Shown: positions 25,602 through 34,864 of the stretch, one piece after another | Layout: each line of letters begins with the position of its first letter | Position numbering within the stretch: the first letter of the stretch is position 1 | NCBI RefSeq assembly: GCF_003355475.1 | Contig: NZ_CP031356.1 | Span: 558,001-622,000 of the forward strand | From: Brachybacterium saurashtrense | GTDB taxonomy: Bacteria > Actinomycetota > Actinomycetes > Actinomycetales > Dermabacteraceae | Length of the DNA stretch: 64,000 nucleotides | Direction: 5' to 3' | Program-made: the position numbers and the translations under genes | Notes under the pieces: model-generated | Databases searched by the model: none | What the model was told of the DNA's origin: nothing | What the model saw: only the letters and a program-made list of their open reading frames with translations

Positions 25602-26992
25602 CCGTGGAGGACACCCGCACGGGCTCCCGCCCGGCGGCACGTCGATCGACCGGGGTGATCCGCCCCGACGAGGAGCAGCCGCTGGGCAACATCGGCGGCC
25701 GCGTGCGCGACGGCGTGGCCGGCTGGCTGAAGTCCCCGGCGCTGGACTTCTACGGACTGATCGTCATCGGCACCCTGCTGGTCAGCGTGGGCCTCGTGAT
25801 GGTGCTGTCCTCCTCCGCGGTGCTGAACATCTCTCGCGGGAACTCCGGGTTCGCGGGCCTCTTCCGCCAGGGCACCTTCGCCGGGCTGGGCCTCGTGCTG
25901 CTCGTCGTCGCGGCGATGCTTCCGCCGGGCTTCTACCGCCGCGCCGCCTGGCCGCTGCTCGGCGTCGGTCTCGCACTGCAGTGCCTGGTGTTCGTCCCGG
26001 GGCTGGGCTGGGCGGTGGACGGCAACCAGAACTGGATCCGGATCGGCGGGCAGACCTTCCAGCCCTCGGAGTTCCTCAAGCTCGCCCTCGCGGTGTGGAT
26101 CGGTGCGCTGCTGGCCATGAAGCGCCCGCTGCTGCACCGCCCCGCGCATCTGCTGTTCCCGCTCGCGCCCGGCGTGCTGCTGGCCCTGGGGCTGGTGATG
26201 CTCGGCCATGACCTCGGCACCATGCTCATCATGGCGATGCTGGTCGCGGGCGCCGTGTGGGTGGGCGGGGTCCCGCGCCGCTGGTTCGCGGCGGCCGGCG
26301 CCGCCGCCGTGCTGGGGATCCTCGCGCTCACGGTGACCAGCTCGAACCGGATGGCGCGCATCACCAACTGGATCCACGGCATCTGCGAGGGCGATTCCTG
26401 CTACCAGTCCGATCAGGGGCTGATGGGGCTGGCCGAGGGCGGCTGGTGGGGTGTGGGCCTCGGGGAGTCGCGGCAGAAGTGGGGCCGCCTCCCGGCCGCC
26501 GAGGACGACTACATCTTCGCCATCATCGGCGAGGAGCTGGGACTGATCGGCACGCTCGGCGTGCTCGCCCTGTTCTCCGCGCTGGCCCTGATCATGTTCC
26601 GGATGATCACCCGTCTCGACGACCACTTCATGCAGATCTCCGTGGCCGGCATCAGCGCCTGGCTGCTGGGCCAGGCCTTCGTGAACATGATGGTGGTGAC
26701 GGGGCTGCTGCCCGTGATCGGCGTGCCGCTGCCGTTCATCTCCTCCGGCGGCTCGGCGCTGCTCGCGTCGATGACGGCGCTCGGCGTGCTGCTCTCCTTC
26801 GCCCGCCGCGAGCCCGGGGCCTCCGAGGCGATCGGCGCCCGGGTGAGCGCCGTGCGGAACTCGATCAGCGTGCTGCCCGCGCCGCGTCGTCGTGCCGCCG
26901 CGTCCTCCGGCGCCACCGGCTCCTCCCGTCCCGCCCGTTCCTCCCGCTCGCGGCGCTCCGGCCGGGGCGCCTCCTCCTCCCGAAGGTCCTGA
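25598..26992 (+). CDS. ftsW: Septal glycosyltransferase FtsW
   Basis: FtsW is the SEDS-family peptidoglycan glycosyltransferase of the septum, working with FtsI. The 464-residue product has about ten membrane segments and the SEDS motifs RIGGQTFQPSEFLKL and PFISSGGSAL. The cytoplasmic N-terminus is about 45 residues, and the C-terminal tail (from about 410) is Ser/Arg-rich and strongly basic, unusual against E. coli FtsW but common in actinobacteria. The stop shares a base with the murG ATG (TGATG). Confidence 0.96.
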   Translation: MTVEDTRTGSRPAARRSTGVIRPDEEQPLGNIGGRVRDGVAGWLKSPALDFYGLIVIGTLLVSVGLVMVLSSSAVLNISRGNSGFAGLFRQGTFAGLGLVLLVVAAMLPPGFYRRAAWPLLGVGLALQCLVFVPGLGWAVDGNQNWIRIGGQTFQPSEFLKLALAVWIGALLAMKRPLLHRPAHLLFPLAPGVLLALGLVMLGHDLGTMLIMAMLVAGAVWVGGVPRRWFAAAGAAAVLGILALTVTSSNRMARITNWIHGICEGDSCYQSDQGLMGLAEGGWWGVGLGESRQKWGRLPAAEDDYIFAIIGEELGLIGTLGVLALFSALALIMFRMITRLDDHFMQISVAGISAWLLGQAFVNMMVVTGLLPVIGVPLPFISSGGSALLASMTALGVLLSFARREPGASEAIGARVSAVRNSISVLPAPRRRAAASSGATGSSRPARSSRSRRSGRGASSSRRS

Positions 26993-28080
26993 TGTCCTCC
27001 ACCGCCCCCCGCATCCTCCTCGCCGGCGGCGGCAGCGCCGGGCACGTGTCCCCGCTGCTCGCCACCGCCGCGCAGATCAGCCGCCGCAGCCCGGAGGCGG
27101 AGGTGATCGTGCTGGGCACCCAGGAGGGGCTCGAGGCGGATCTCGTGCCCGCGGCCGGCTACGAGCTGGTCACCATCGACAAGGTGCCCTTCCCGCGCCG
27201 TCCGAACGGCTCCGCGCTGCGCTTCCCGGGCCGGTTCGCGGCCACCCTGCGGCAGGTGGGCGCGCTGCTGCGGGAGCGGGAGATCGACGTGGTCGCGGGC
27301 TTCGGCGGCTACGTGTGCCCGCCCGCCTACCTCGCGGCCGCGCGGTCCCGCACGCCGCTGGTGGTGCACGAGGCGAATCGTCGGCCGGGACTCGCGAATC
27401 GCCTGGGCGCCCGCCGCGCTGCCGCGGTGCTCACCGCCTTCGAGGGCTCCACCCTCCCCGGCGCCCGCCGCATCGGGATGCCGATGCGGGAGGCGATCGC
27501 GCACCTGCACCGCCCCGCCCGACGGGACGCGGCGGTGCGCGCCCTCGGCCTGGACCCCGCCCGCCCGGTGCTGCTGGCCACGGGCGGCTCCCTCGGGGCG
27601 CAGCGCCTCAACGCCGCGGTCGCGGAGGTCGCGGCGGAGTTCGCGGAGGCCGGCGCCCAGATCCTCCACGTCACCGGCCGTGGCAAGGCGGAGGGCCTGA
27701 CGCCCCGCGACGGGTACGTGGTGCGCGAGTACGTCAGCGCCATGGAGGATGCCTACGCCGCGGCGGATCTGGCCCTGACCCGCTCCGGCGCCGGAACCGT
27801 CAGCGAACTCACCGCGGTGGGGCTCCCCTCCGTGCTGGTGCCGCTCCCGATCGGGAACGGGGAGCAGGCGCTGAACGGCGAGCAGGTGGTGGCCGCGGGC
27901 GGTGCCCTGATGGTGCCCGACGCCGAGCTCGATGCGGCGCACCTGCGTGCGGTCGTGCTGCCGCTGCTGCGTGATCCGGCACGACGGGCCGAGATGTCCG
28001 CGGCGGCGCGCGCCTTCGGCATCGCCGACGCTGCCGAGGTGATGGCGGACGTGGTGACGGGCGTCGCACGCCGAGCCTGA
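26992..28080 (+). CDS. murG: Lipid II synthase MurG
   Basis: MurG transfers GlcNAc from UDP-GlcNAc to lipid I at the cytoplasmic membrane face. The 362-residue GT-B enzyme has the Gly-rich loop GGGSAGHVSP near its N-terminus, a second G loop TGGSLGAQRLN, and the acceptor/donor helix region RSGAGTVSELTAVGLPSVLVP. The ATG at 26992 is fixed by overlap with the ftsW stop and the conserved start; a longer in-frame reading from 26257 overlaps ftsW. murC follows after 35 bases with its own -10-like element. Confidence 0.96.
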   Translation: MSSTAPRILLAGGGSAGHVSPLLATAAQISRRSPEAEVIVLGTQEGLEADLVPAAGYELVTIDKVPFPRRPNGSALRFPGRFAATLRQVGALLREREIDVVAGFGGYVCPPAYLAAARSRTPLVVHEANRRPGLANRLGARRAAAVLTAFEGSTLPGARRIGMPMREAIAHLHRPARRDAAVRALGLDPARPVLLATGGSLGAQRLNAAVAEVAAEFAEAGAQILHVTGRGKAEGLTPRDGYVVREYVSAMEDAYAAADLALTRSGAGTVSELTAVGLPSVLVPLPIGNGEQALNGEQVVAAGGALMVPDAELDAAHLRAVVLPLLRDPARRAEMSAAARAFGIADAAEVMADVVTGVARRA

Positions 28081-28103
28081 CCGGCGCGCCCGGCCCCGCG
28101 GAT

Positions 28104-28109
28104 TACGGT
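28104..28109 (+). promoter_or_regulatory. -10 element TACGGT for leaderless murC
   Basis: TACGGT ends 6 bases before the murC ATG. Because murC is 35 bases from murG rather than overlapping it, an internal dcw promoter here is plausible. Confidence 0.4.
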
Positions 28110-28115
28110 GACCCC

Positions 28116-29627
28116 ATGACGGACCCCCTGCACAACGCCCCCGCCCCGGTGGAGCCCCGCACGATCCTCCGCCCGGGCGGCGTGATCACCCACGCCCGCT
28201 GGCCCGAGGGGGCCGCGGTGCGCTCGGTGCACGTGGTGAGGATCGGCGGCGCCGGGATGAGCGCGGTGGCCCGTCTCGCCCTGGAGGCAGGGCTCGCCGT
28301 GAGCGGCTCCGACTCCCAGGACGGCCAGTTCATCGGGCCCCTGCGCCAGGCCGGTGCCCGCATCGGCATCGGCTTCGACGCCTCTCTGCTCGCCGACGAC
28401 CTCGACCTCGTGATCGTCTCCACCGCGGTGCGGGCCGACAACCCCGAGGTGCTCGCCGCGCGCGAGCGCGGGATCCCCGTGATCCACCGGGCCGCCGCCC
28501 TCGAGGGCCTGCTGCGCGGCCGCGAGCTGGTGGCGGTGGCCGGCACCCACGGCAAGACCACCACCACCGGCATGGCGGTGACGGCGCTGCGGGGCGCGGG
28601 CCTGGACCCGGCCTGGGCGCTCGGGGCAGCGATGCCTGACCTGGGCCGCAACGCCGGCCTCTCCGCGCGGCCGGGCGCCGCCGCGGGCGGGCTCGCCGTG
28701 GTGGAGGCCGATGAGTCCGACGGCTCCTTCCTCGCGTTCACGCCCCGGGCGCTGGTGGTGACCAACCTGGAACCGGACCACCTCGACTTCCACGGCGACG
28801 CCGCGACGCTCACCGCCGCGTTCGACGCGCTCACGGAGCGGCTCGTGGCCGGCGGCACCCTGGTGGTGTGCGCCGACGATCCCGGCGCCCGCGCCCTCGG
28901 GGACCGGGCCGCCGAGCGCGGCCTGGACGTCATCGCCTACGGCGAGCACCCGGAGGCGGACTGGTCGCTGCGCGCGGAGCGCAGCGGCGCCCGCGGTGCG
29001 GAGGTCGAGCTCGCCACGCCGCGCGGGGCGCTCACCGCGGAGCTGTCCGTCACCGGCCACCACAACGTGCTCAACGCCCTCGGAGCCCTCGCGGCGGTCG
29101 CCGCCGCGGCCCCCGAGGTGCCCCTGGCCTCCCTCGCCACCGGCCTGGGGAGCTTCACCGGGGCCTCGCGACGCTTCGACGTGGCCGGGACCGCCGGTGG
29201 GGCGACCGTGGTGGACGACTACGCCCACCATCCCCGCGAGGTGGCGGCCACCATCGCCGCCGCCCGGGGGATCGTGGCCGCGCAGCCCGCGGGAGGCAGG
29301 GTGCTGGTGGGCTTCCAGCCGCACCTGTTCTCCCGCACCCGCGACTTCGCCGAGGAGTTCGCCGCGGCGCTGTCCGCCGCGGACGCCGCCTGGGTGCTGC
29401 CCGTCTACGCGGCCCGCGAGGAGCCGGATCCCAGCGTGGACGCGACCACGATCACGACCCGCGCCGCGGGGAGCGTGGTGCCCGTGGCCGGGCTGGAGGA
29501 GCTCACCGAGGGCGTCGTCGCCGCGGTGCGCCCCGGCGATCTGCTGCTGATGCTCGGCGCCGGGGACATCGTGGAGCTCACGCCCGCGCTGATGGCCGCG
29601 CTCGATGCGCCCCGGAGCCGCGACTGA
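28116..29627 (+). CDS. murC: UDP-N-acetylmuramate:L-alanine ligase MurC
   Basis: MurC adds the first stem-peptide residue, L-Ala. The 503-residue product has the N-terminal GIGGAGMSAVA Rossmann motif, the P-loop GTHGKTTT, and the C-terminal DDYAHHPREV segment that distinguishes MurC from its paralogues. The ATG at 28116 follows a -10-like TACGGT. The stop shares a base with the ftsQ ATG (TGATG), so ftsQ translation is probably coupled. Confidence 0.97.
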   Translation: MTDPLHNAPAPVEPRTILRPGGVITHARWPEGAAVRSVHVVRIGGAGMSAVARLALEAGLAVSGSDSQDGQFIGPLRQAGARIGIGFDASLLADDLDLVIVSTAVRADNPEVLAARERGIPVIHRAAALEGLLRGRELVAVAGTHGKTTTTGMAVTALRGAGLDPAWALGAAMPDLGRNAGLSARPGAAAGGLAVVEADESDGSFLAFTPRALVVTNLEPDHLDFHGDAATLTAAFDALTERLVAGGTLVVCADDPGARALGDRAAERGLDVIAYGEHPEADWSLRAERSGARGAEVELATPRGALTAELSVTGHHNVLNALGALAAVAAAAPEVPLASLATGLGSFTGASRRFDVAGTAGGATVVDDYAHHPREVAATIAAARGIVAAQPAGGRVLVGFQPHLFSRTRDFAEEFAAALSAADAAWVLPVYAAREEPDPSVDATTITTRAAGSVVPVAGLEELTEGVVAAVRPGDLLLMLGAGDIVELTPALMAALDAPRSRD

Positions 29628-30829
29628 TGGCGCGCCGCCCCACCGCACCGCGCCCTCGCCCCGCGGCGCGCCCGCCGGCCGAGGGCGGCGCGGCGCGGCC
29701 CGCCCGCCCCGCCCCCGAGCAGGCGCGATCCGGAGGCTCCGCCGATCGTCGGCCGCGGCCCCGCGGCGGCGCCCCCGCCCGCCCGTCGGCGCCGACCGGC
29801 GCACGCGGTGCAGCCTCGTCCTCGCGCAGCGCCGCCCCCGATCCGTCGCACCGCTCCGCGCCGTCGGCCCGCTCGGCCCCGTCCGCGCGGTCGGCCCCGT
29901 CGGCCCCCTCCGCGGGCGCGCCTCCGTCGGCGCCGTCGCCCCGCTCGGCCGGGTCGGCCGGCACGGCCCGCTCCGCGCCCTCGGCGCGGTCGGCGGCCTC
30001 GCCCTCGCCCGCGCCGCGTCCCCTCCGCCGTGGCGGTCCGCGGCCGGTGGGCGCCGCGGCGCCCACCGCGCCGTCCGACGACGGCGGCCGCGTGGTGCAG
30101 GCCGCCGGCCGGTTCCGCGAGCTCGTGGTGGGCCGGCCGTGGCGCCGCCGCCGACGCGCGCTCCTGGCCGGGGCGGCGCTGACGGTGCTGCTGCTCGTCG
30201 CCGCTCTCACCACCGTGATCTTCCTGCCCGCCCTGCAGCTGCGGGAGGTGACCGTGGCGGGCACCGGATACCTGCAGCAGGAGGAGATCCAGGACGTGGC
30301 CGCGCCCCGCCTCGGCGACAGCGTGCTGCTGCTGCCCACCGGCGCCCTCGCCGAGCAGGTGGAGCAGATCCCGGGCGTGGAGTCCGCGGAGGTCGAGCGG
30401 GTCTGGCCCGACGGCGCGCGGATCTCCGTCACCGAGGCGGCGCCCGTCGCCGTGCTGACCCGCACCGACGGCACCACCGCGGTGATCGATGCGCACGGCG
30501 AGGAGCTGCCGGCCGCGGCGGGGGAGGGGCAGTCCCTGACCCCGCTCGCCGTCGAGAGCGGCGCGGAGGACCCGGAGAGCGCCGCGACGGCGATGAGCGA
30601 GGTGCTGGCCACGGTGCCCTCCCCGCTGCGCGGCGCGATCACACAGGTGACCGCCTCGAGCGCGAGCGACGTCACCCTCGAGCTGGCGCTCGAGGACGGC
30701 GGCGCCAAGACCGTCGTCTGGGGCGACGCGCACGACGCGGAGCTCAAGGCCGAGGTGGTGCAGGCGCTGCTGGGCCGGCCCGGGGACGTCATCGACGTCT
30801 CCTCCCCGGTCGCACCCGTCACCCGCTGA
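29627..30829 (+). CDS. ftsQ: Cell division protein FtsQ with long disordered N-terminus
   Basis: FtsQ scaffolds the FtsQLB divisome complex. The 400-residue product has three parts: residues 1-165 are low-complexity Ala/Pro/Arg/Ser with repeated SAPSAR/SAPSAP units; one membrane segment spans about 182-205; and the periplasmic part holds a POTRA domain (LREVTVAGTGYLQQEEI, then VERVWPDGARISVTE) and the FtsQ C-terminal domain. E. coli FtsQ has 276 residues with a tail of about 25. The ATG is fixed by the TGATG overlap with murC. The tail is Arg-rich and presumably cytoplasmic; its function is unknown. Confidence 0.93.
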   Translation: MARRPTAPRPRPAARPPAEGGAARPARPAPEQARSGGSADRRPRPRGGAPARPSAPTGARGAASSSRSAAPDPSHRSAPSARSAPSARSAPSAPSAGAPPSAPSPRSAGSAGTARSAPSARSAASPSPAPRPLRRGGPRPVGAAAPTAPSDDGGRVVQAAGRFRELVVGRPWRRRRRALLAGAALTVLLLVAALTTVIFLPALQLREVTVAGTGYLQQEEIQDVAAPRLGDSVLLLPTGALAEQVEQIPGVESAEVERVWPDGARISVTEAAPVAVLTRTDGTTAVIDAHGEELPAAAGEGQSLTPLAVESGAEDPESAATAMSEVLATVPSPLRGAITQVTASSASDVTLELALEDGGAKTVVWGDAHDAELKAEVVQALLGRPGDVIDVSSPVAPVTR

Positions 30830-30882
30830 GCCGCCCGCGGTGATCTGGCACGCCCTGCGGGGCCGACACGCGCAGGCGGTGT

Positions 30883-30911
30883 TTGCGTGCACGTGCCCTC
30901 GTCCTTAGCGT
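30883..30911 (+). promoter_or_regulatory. ftsZ promoter with structured leader
   Basis: TTGCGT (30883-30888) and TAGCGT (30906-30911) with a 17-base spacer. The leader of about 120 bases before the ftsZ GTG contains GGAGAGGCGCC (about 30921) that could pair with GGCCCCTCTCC (about 30998) with one mismatch. A dedicated ftsZ promoter within the dcw cluster is common in other bacteria. Confidence 0.55.
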
Positions 30912-31035
30912 CGAGGGAAAGGAGAGGCGCCCCGAAGTCCGAACCTCAACTCGAGGTCTAGGGTTTCGGAAGTCCACGACCAGGTGCGACGCAGGCCCCT
31001 CTCCCCGGAGGAACGACAAGAGCAAGGACCCAAAC

Positions 31036-32355
31036 GTGGCCGGAACCCAGATCTCCCTCGCAGTCATCAAGGTCGTCGGCGTCGGCGGCGGAGGTGTCAA
31101 CGCCGTCAACCGCATGATCGAGTCCGGGCTCAAGGGCGTCGAGTTCATCGCGATCAACACCGACGCCCAGGCCCTGCTGATGTCCGATGCGGACGTCAAG
31201 CTCGACGTCGGCCAGGAGATCACCCGCGGGCTCGGCGCCGGCGCGGATCCCGAGGTCGGCAAGAAGGCCGCCGAGGACCACGCCGAGGAGATCGAGGAGG
31301 TCCTGCGCGGGGCCGACATGGTCTTCGTCACCGCCGGCGAGGGCGGCGGCACCGGCACCGGCGGCGCGCCGGTGGTGGCGAGCATCGCCCGCAGCCTCGG
31401 CGCGCTGACCATCGGTGTGGTGACCCGCCCGTTCACCTTCGAGGGCCGCCGCCGCTCCACCCAGGCCGAGTCCGGCATCGCCGCGCTCCAGGCCGAGGTG
31501 GACACCCTCATCGTCATCCCCAACGACCGCCTGCTCTCCATCGCGGACAAGCAGGTCTCGATGCTCGACGCCTTCAAGAGCGCGGATCAGGTGCTGCTCT
31601 CCGGCGTCCAGGGCATCACCGACCTGATCACCACACCGGGACTGATCAACCTCGACTTCGCGGACGTGAAGTCCGTGATGCAGGGCGCCGGCAGCGCGCT
31701 GATGGGCATCGGGTCCGCCCGCGGCGAGGACCGCGCCCTGCAGGCCGCCGAGCTCGCGGTCTCCAGCCCGCTGCTCGAGGCCTCGATCGACGGCGCCTAC
31801 GGCGTGCTCCTGTCCATCCAGGGCGGCAGCGACCTAGGCCTGTACGAGGTCTCCGAGGCGGCGCGCCTGGTGCAGGAGGCCGCGCACCCGGATGCGAACA
31901 TCATCTTCGGCTCCGTGATCGACGACGCCCTCGGCGACGAGGTGCGCGTGACGGTGATCGCGGCCGGCTTCGAGGGCGGCGGCCCCGCCCCGCGCCAGGA
32001 CGTCGCACCGCAGCAGCGTGCCGTGCCGCGTGCGGAGAAGGCGCCGGCGCAGCGCGCCCCGCAGCCCCGTCCGGCCGTGCAGGAGCAGCGTCCCGCCCAG
32101 AGCGGTGCCGCGGCCGCGCCCGGTGCGTGGGGCCTGCCGCAGCAGTCCTTCTCCCCGTCGCGCCCCAGCGCGCAGGAGCCGGAGACCGAGGTGCTCGACG
32201 CCGCCGAGACCGAGGGCGAGGCCGCCCCGCAGCAGGCGCAGGCCGCCCCGCAGCCCGCGCCCCGCGCCCCCGAGCGCGAGGCGGCCCGCCCGCCGCACAT
32301 CGAGGAGCCGCCGGCGGACGACGACGACCTCGACCTGCCCTCCTTCCTCAAGTGA
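31036..32355 (+). CDS. ftsZ: Cell division GTPase FtsZ
   Basis: FtsZ is the tubulin-like GTPase that polymerises into the division ring. The 439-residue product has the tubulin signature GGGTGTG at residues 103-109, an N-terminal [15 protein letters not shown], and the T7-loop NLDFADVK. A Gln/Pro/Ala-rich linker (about 320-425) leads to the C-terminal peptide [11 protein letters not shown], which binds SepF and FtsW. The GTG at 31036 follows AAGGA by 8 bases; frames upstream of it lie in the leader. The stop overlaps the pgeF start as GTGA, and a 14-bp hairpin lies just past it. Confidence 0.97.
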   Translation: MAGTQISLAVIKVVGVGGGGVNAVNRMIESGLKGVEFIAINTDAQALLMSDADVKLDVGQEITRGLGAGADPEVGKKAAEDHAEEIEEVLRGADMVFVTAGEGGGTGTGGAPVVASIARSLGALTIGVVTRPFTFEGRRRSTQAESGIAALQAEVDTLIVIPNDRLLSIADKQVSMLDAFKSADQVLLSGVQGITDLITTPGLINLDFADVKSVMQGAGSALMGIGSARGEDRALQAAELAVSSPLLEASIDGAYGVLLSIQGGSDLGLYEVSEAARLVQEAAHPDANIIFGSVIDDALGDEVRVTVIAAGFEGGGPAPRQDVAPQQRAVPRAEKAPAQRAPQPRPAVQEQRPAQSGAAAAPGAWGLPQQSFSPSRPSAQEPETEVLDAAETEGEAAPQQAQAAPQPAPRAPEREAARPPHIEEPPADDDDLDLPSFLK

Positions 32356-33092
32356 GTCGTCCCCTCTCACCGGCCGCACGGGCCCCGCGTCATCGCGGGG
32401 CCCGTGCCCTGTTCACGGGACGGGACGGGGGAGTGAGCACGGGAGACCACGCCTCGCTGAACCTGGCCCGGCACGTCGGCGACGACGAGGCCGCGGTGGA
32501 GCGCAACCGCGCCCTGCTCGCGGTGGAGATGGGCGCGCCGCTGGTGTTCGTGGACCAGGTGCACTCCGCGGACGTGCACGTGCTCCCGAGCTCGGGCGAG
32601 GTGCCGGTCCTCACGGCCGACGCACTGGTCACCGATCGCCGGGACGTGGCACTGGCGATCATGGTCGCCGACTGCCTGCCGGTGCTGCTCAGCGATCCGG
32701 AGGCAGGGGTGGTGGCCGTCGCCCATGCGGGGCGGCAGGGGCTGCTGGGTGGGGTGCTGCAGAACACCGTGCAGGCCATGCAGGGCCGGGGTGCCCGCCC
32801 GGAGCGCCTCGAGGTGAGCATCGGCCCATCGATCTGCGGTGCGTGCTACGAGGTGCCCGAGTCGATGCGGGAGGAGACGGCCGCGCAGCTGCCCGCCGCC
32901 CGTGCGACCACCTCGTGGGGCACGCCGGCGCTCGATCTGCGCGCCGGGGCCGTGGCCGTTCTCGACGCCGCCGGCGTCCCCCGCGAGGCGATCGCCGCGG
33001 AGGCTCCCTGCACCCTCGAGGACGAGCGTTTCTTCTCCTACCGCCGCAGCTCCCGCACCGGACGGTTCGCGGGCGTGCTCCGGCGGGAGTGA
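32352..33092 (+). CDS. pgeF: Purine nucleoside phosphorylase-like PgeF (YfiH/laccase-domain)
   Basis: PgeF/YfiH proteins edit peptidoglycan precursors in E. coli and act on purine nucleosides in others. The 246-residue product contains [20 protein letters not shown] (first metal His), [14 protein letters not shown] (Cys), and AHAGRQG, the family's zinc ligands. The GTG at 32352 overlaps the ftsZ stop; the conserved FTGRDGG at residues 20-26 needs an upstream start, so this one is preferred. A perfect 14-bp hairpin lies inside codons 9-19. The usual next dcw gene, a YggS-like PLP-binding protein, is absent: sepF follows. Confidence 0.92.
   Translation: MSRPLSPAARAPRHRGARALFTGRDGGVSTGDHASLNLARHVGDDEAAVERNRALLAVEMGAPLVFVDQVHSADVHVLPSSGEVPVLTADALVTDRRDVALAIMVADCLPVLLSDPEAGVVAVAHAGRQGLLGGVLQNTVQAMQGRGARPERLEVSIGPSICGACYEVPESMREETAAQLPAARATTSWGTPALDLRAGAVAVLDAAGVPREAIAAEAPCTLEDERFFSYRRSSRTGRFAGVLRRE
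32376..32407 (+). terminator. Terminator-like hairpin after ftsZ, inside the pgeF 5' coding region
   Basis: GCACGGGCCCCGCG pairs perfectly with 32394-32407 around a 4-base loop (TCAT). It begins 21 bases after the ftsZ stop and lies within the pgeF reading frame. No T tract follows, so it may attenuate readthrough or stabilise the ftsZ mRNA end rather than fully terminate. Confidence 0.5.
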
Positions 33093-33140
33093 GCAGGGCC
33101 GCGGCCGGCCGCGGGACCGGTCGGGGCCTGCCCGCACGCC

Positions 33141-33173
33141 GCCCCGACGCGCCCCGACACGCCCCGACACGCC
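33141..33173 (+). repeat. 10-base tandem repeat (GCCCCGACAC x3)
   Basis: Three tandem copies of GCCCCGACRC lie between pgeF and sepF, followed by a fourth GCC. The 10-base period is near a helical turn. It may be simple slippage; no function is assigned. Confidence 0.55.
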
Positions 33174-33206
33174 GAGCGCCTCCCGGTCACCGGGAAACGC
33201 CTGCGG

Positions 33207-33212
33207 TACTTT
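33207..33212 (+). promoter_or_regulatory. -10 element TACTTT for sepF
   Basis: TACTTT with a weak -35-like CGGTCA 17 bases upstream would start transcription near 33219, about 73 bases before the sepF ATG. Confidence 0.4.
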
Positions 33213-33291
33213 CTGGGGGACGGGCTCCCGCGCACTCCCCGTGCTTCCCCGGAGTCCAGGTCAGCGTGAACAACAGACTGGGAGATCTGCG

Positions 33292-33780
33292 ATGGGAACC
33301 TGGCGCAACGCCATGGTCGCACTCGGCCTCGCCAACGAGGTCGACGACGAGTACTACGAGGACGAGCGTGCCCGCCATGACGAGGTCGCCGCGCCGTCCC
33401 GCCGCACCGAGCGGGCTCCCGAGCCCGCCCCCGAACGGGAGGCCCAGGTGACCCCGATCCGCCAGCACTCCAACGTGGTCGCGATGGCCCCAGCCGTGGA
33501 GGAGTCGATGCACCGCATCACCACGATCCACCCGCGCTCCTACAACGACGCCAAGGCGATCGGCGAGTCCTTCCGCGACGGCGTGCCCGTGATCATGAAC
33601 CTCTCGGACATGCAGGACGGCGACGCCAAGCGCATGGTCGACTTCTCCGCCGGTCTGGTCTTCGGCCTGCGCGGCACCATCGAGCGCGTCACCTCGAAGG
33701 TGTTCCTGCTCTCACCGGAGTTCGTCCAGGTCGACGGGGACACCTCGGCCGACGAGGGCAGCTTCTACAACCAGAGCTGA
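33292..33780 (+). CDS. sepF: Cell division protein SepF
   Basis: SepF anchors FtsZ to the membrane in Gram-positives and is essential for septation in actinobacteria. The 162-residue product has an N-terminal amphipathic segment, a variable acidic linker (about 18-75), and the SepF core ([40 protein letters not shown]). The ATG at 33292 is supported by GGGAG 8 bases upstream. It lies between pgeF and yggT, the typical actinobacterial order apart from the missing YggS-type gene. Confidence 0.95.
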   Translation: MGTWRNAMVALGLANEVDDEYYEDERARHDEVAAPSRRTERAPEPAPEREAQVTPIRQHSNVVAMAPAVEESMHRITTIHPRSYNDAKAIGESFRDGVPVIMNLSDMQDGDAKRMVDFSAGLVFGLRGTIERVTSKVFLLSPEFVQVDGDTSADEGSFYNQS

Positions 33781-33788
33781 GGGGCTCC

Positions 33789-34079
33789 GTGCAGCTCATC
33801 GCCGGCATCCTCTACCTCGCGGTCCTGATCTACCTGCTCCTGCTCCTGGCACGACTGGTCCTGGAGTGGATCCAGTCCTACGCCCGGGACTTCCGCCCGT
33901 CCGGGCCGGTGCTGGTGCTCTTCGAGGTCGTCTACACGCTGACCGACCCGCCGGTGAAGGGGCTGCGCCGCCTCATCCCGCCGCTGCGCCTGGGCGCGGT
34001 GTCGCTCGATCTGAGCCTGATGATCCTTCTGATCCTGGGCTGGATCCTGCTGCGCGTCCTGGGCGGCATGGCGATGTGA
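33789..34079 (+). CDS. YggT family membrane protein
   Basis: This 96-residue protein has two hydrophobic segments (about residues 2-24 and 70-92) flanking the family motif TDPPVKGLRRLIPPLR. YggT proteins lie next to sepF in most Gram-positive dcw clusters; their role is poorly defined. The GTG start at 33789 follows the sepF stop by 8 bases, with GAGGGG upstream. Length fits the family. Confidence 0.93.
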   Translation: MQLIAGILYLAVLIYLLLLLARLVLEWIQSYARDFRPSGPVLVLFEVVYTLTDPPVKGLRRLIPPLRLGAVSLDLSLMILLILGWILLRVLGGMAM

Positions 34080-34114
34080 GCACGCTCCCGTTCGGGAACC
34101 CGCGCCGCATCGGC

Positions 34115-34120
34115 TACGCT
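34115..34120 (+). promoter_or_regulatory. -10 element TACGCT for divIVA
   Basis: TACGCT would start transcription about 48 bases before the divIVA ATG, leaving room for the AGGAAAAGGTGA Shine-Dalgarno. The -35 is weak. Confidence 0.4.
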
Positions 34121-34174
34121 TGACCGCACTGCGCCCACCGCGCTTCTGACGCATTGACTAGGAAAAGGTGACCC

Positions 34175-34864
34175 ATGGCTCTGATGCCCGAAGACCTGCA
34201 GAATCAGCGGTTCACCCCCGTTCGGTTCTCCGAGGGCTACGACATGGACGAGGTCGACAACTTCCTCGACAACGATGTCGAGCCTCGTCTGAAGGAACTG
34301 ATCGCCGAGAACGAGCGCCTGAAGAAGGAGCTCGAGGAGGCGCACAACCGCATCGCGGAGCTCGAGTCCGGCGCCGCGGAGGCGACCCCCGCCGCGGACA
34401 CCGCCGCCACCGGCGAGACCGATGCGATCATCGACACCGCCCCGGTCACCTCCGAGCAGGACGAGGCCGCGGAGGAGACCCCGGCCGCCGCGGACACCAC
34501 CGCGCAGCAGCCGGTCGTCGAGGCGCCCGGCGCGCAGGAGTCCCCGGACCAGTCCGCCGCCGGGATCATCGCGCTGGCCAACCGTCTGCACGACGAGTAC
34601 GTCAAGAAGGGCGAGGACGAGCGAGACCGCCTCATCACCGAGGCGAACGACGAGCACAAGCGGATCGTCGGCGACGCCGAGGAGAAGTCCCGCGTCACCC
34701 TCGCCGAGCTCGAGGAGAAGAAGGCCGAGCTCGACAAGACCATCGAGGGCCTGCGCAACTTCGAGCGGGACTACCGCAACCGCCTGCGCAACTACCTGGA
34801 GAACCAGCTCCGCGATCTCGACACCAGCGAGACGCAGGACAAGCAGGCGAACTTCGGTCTGTGA
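34175..34864 (+). CDS. divIVA: Polar growth protein DivIVA (Wag31-like)
   Basis: DivIVA/Wag31 marks negatively curved membrane and directs polar growth in actinobacteria. The 229-residue product begins with [13 protein letters not shown] and [15 protein letters not shown], the membrane-binding domain, followed by a coiled coil, an acidic Ala/Thr/Glu-rich linker (about 72-128), and a second coiled coil (about 130-215). The ATG has AGGAAAAGGTGA upstream. The stop overlaps the lspA GTG. Confidence 0.95.
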   Translation: MALMPEDLQNQRFTPVRFSEGYDMDEVDNFLDNDVEPRLKELIAENERLKKELEEAHNRIAELESGAAEATPAADTAATGETDAIIDTAPVTSEQDEAAEETPAAADTTAQQPVVEAPGAQESPDQSAAGIIALANRLHDEYVKKGEDERDRLITEANDEHKRIVGDAEEKSRVTLAELEEKKAELDKTIEGLRNFERDYRNRLRNYLENQLRDLDTSETQDKQANFGL

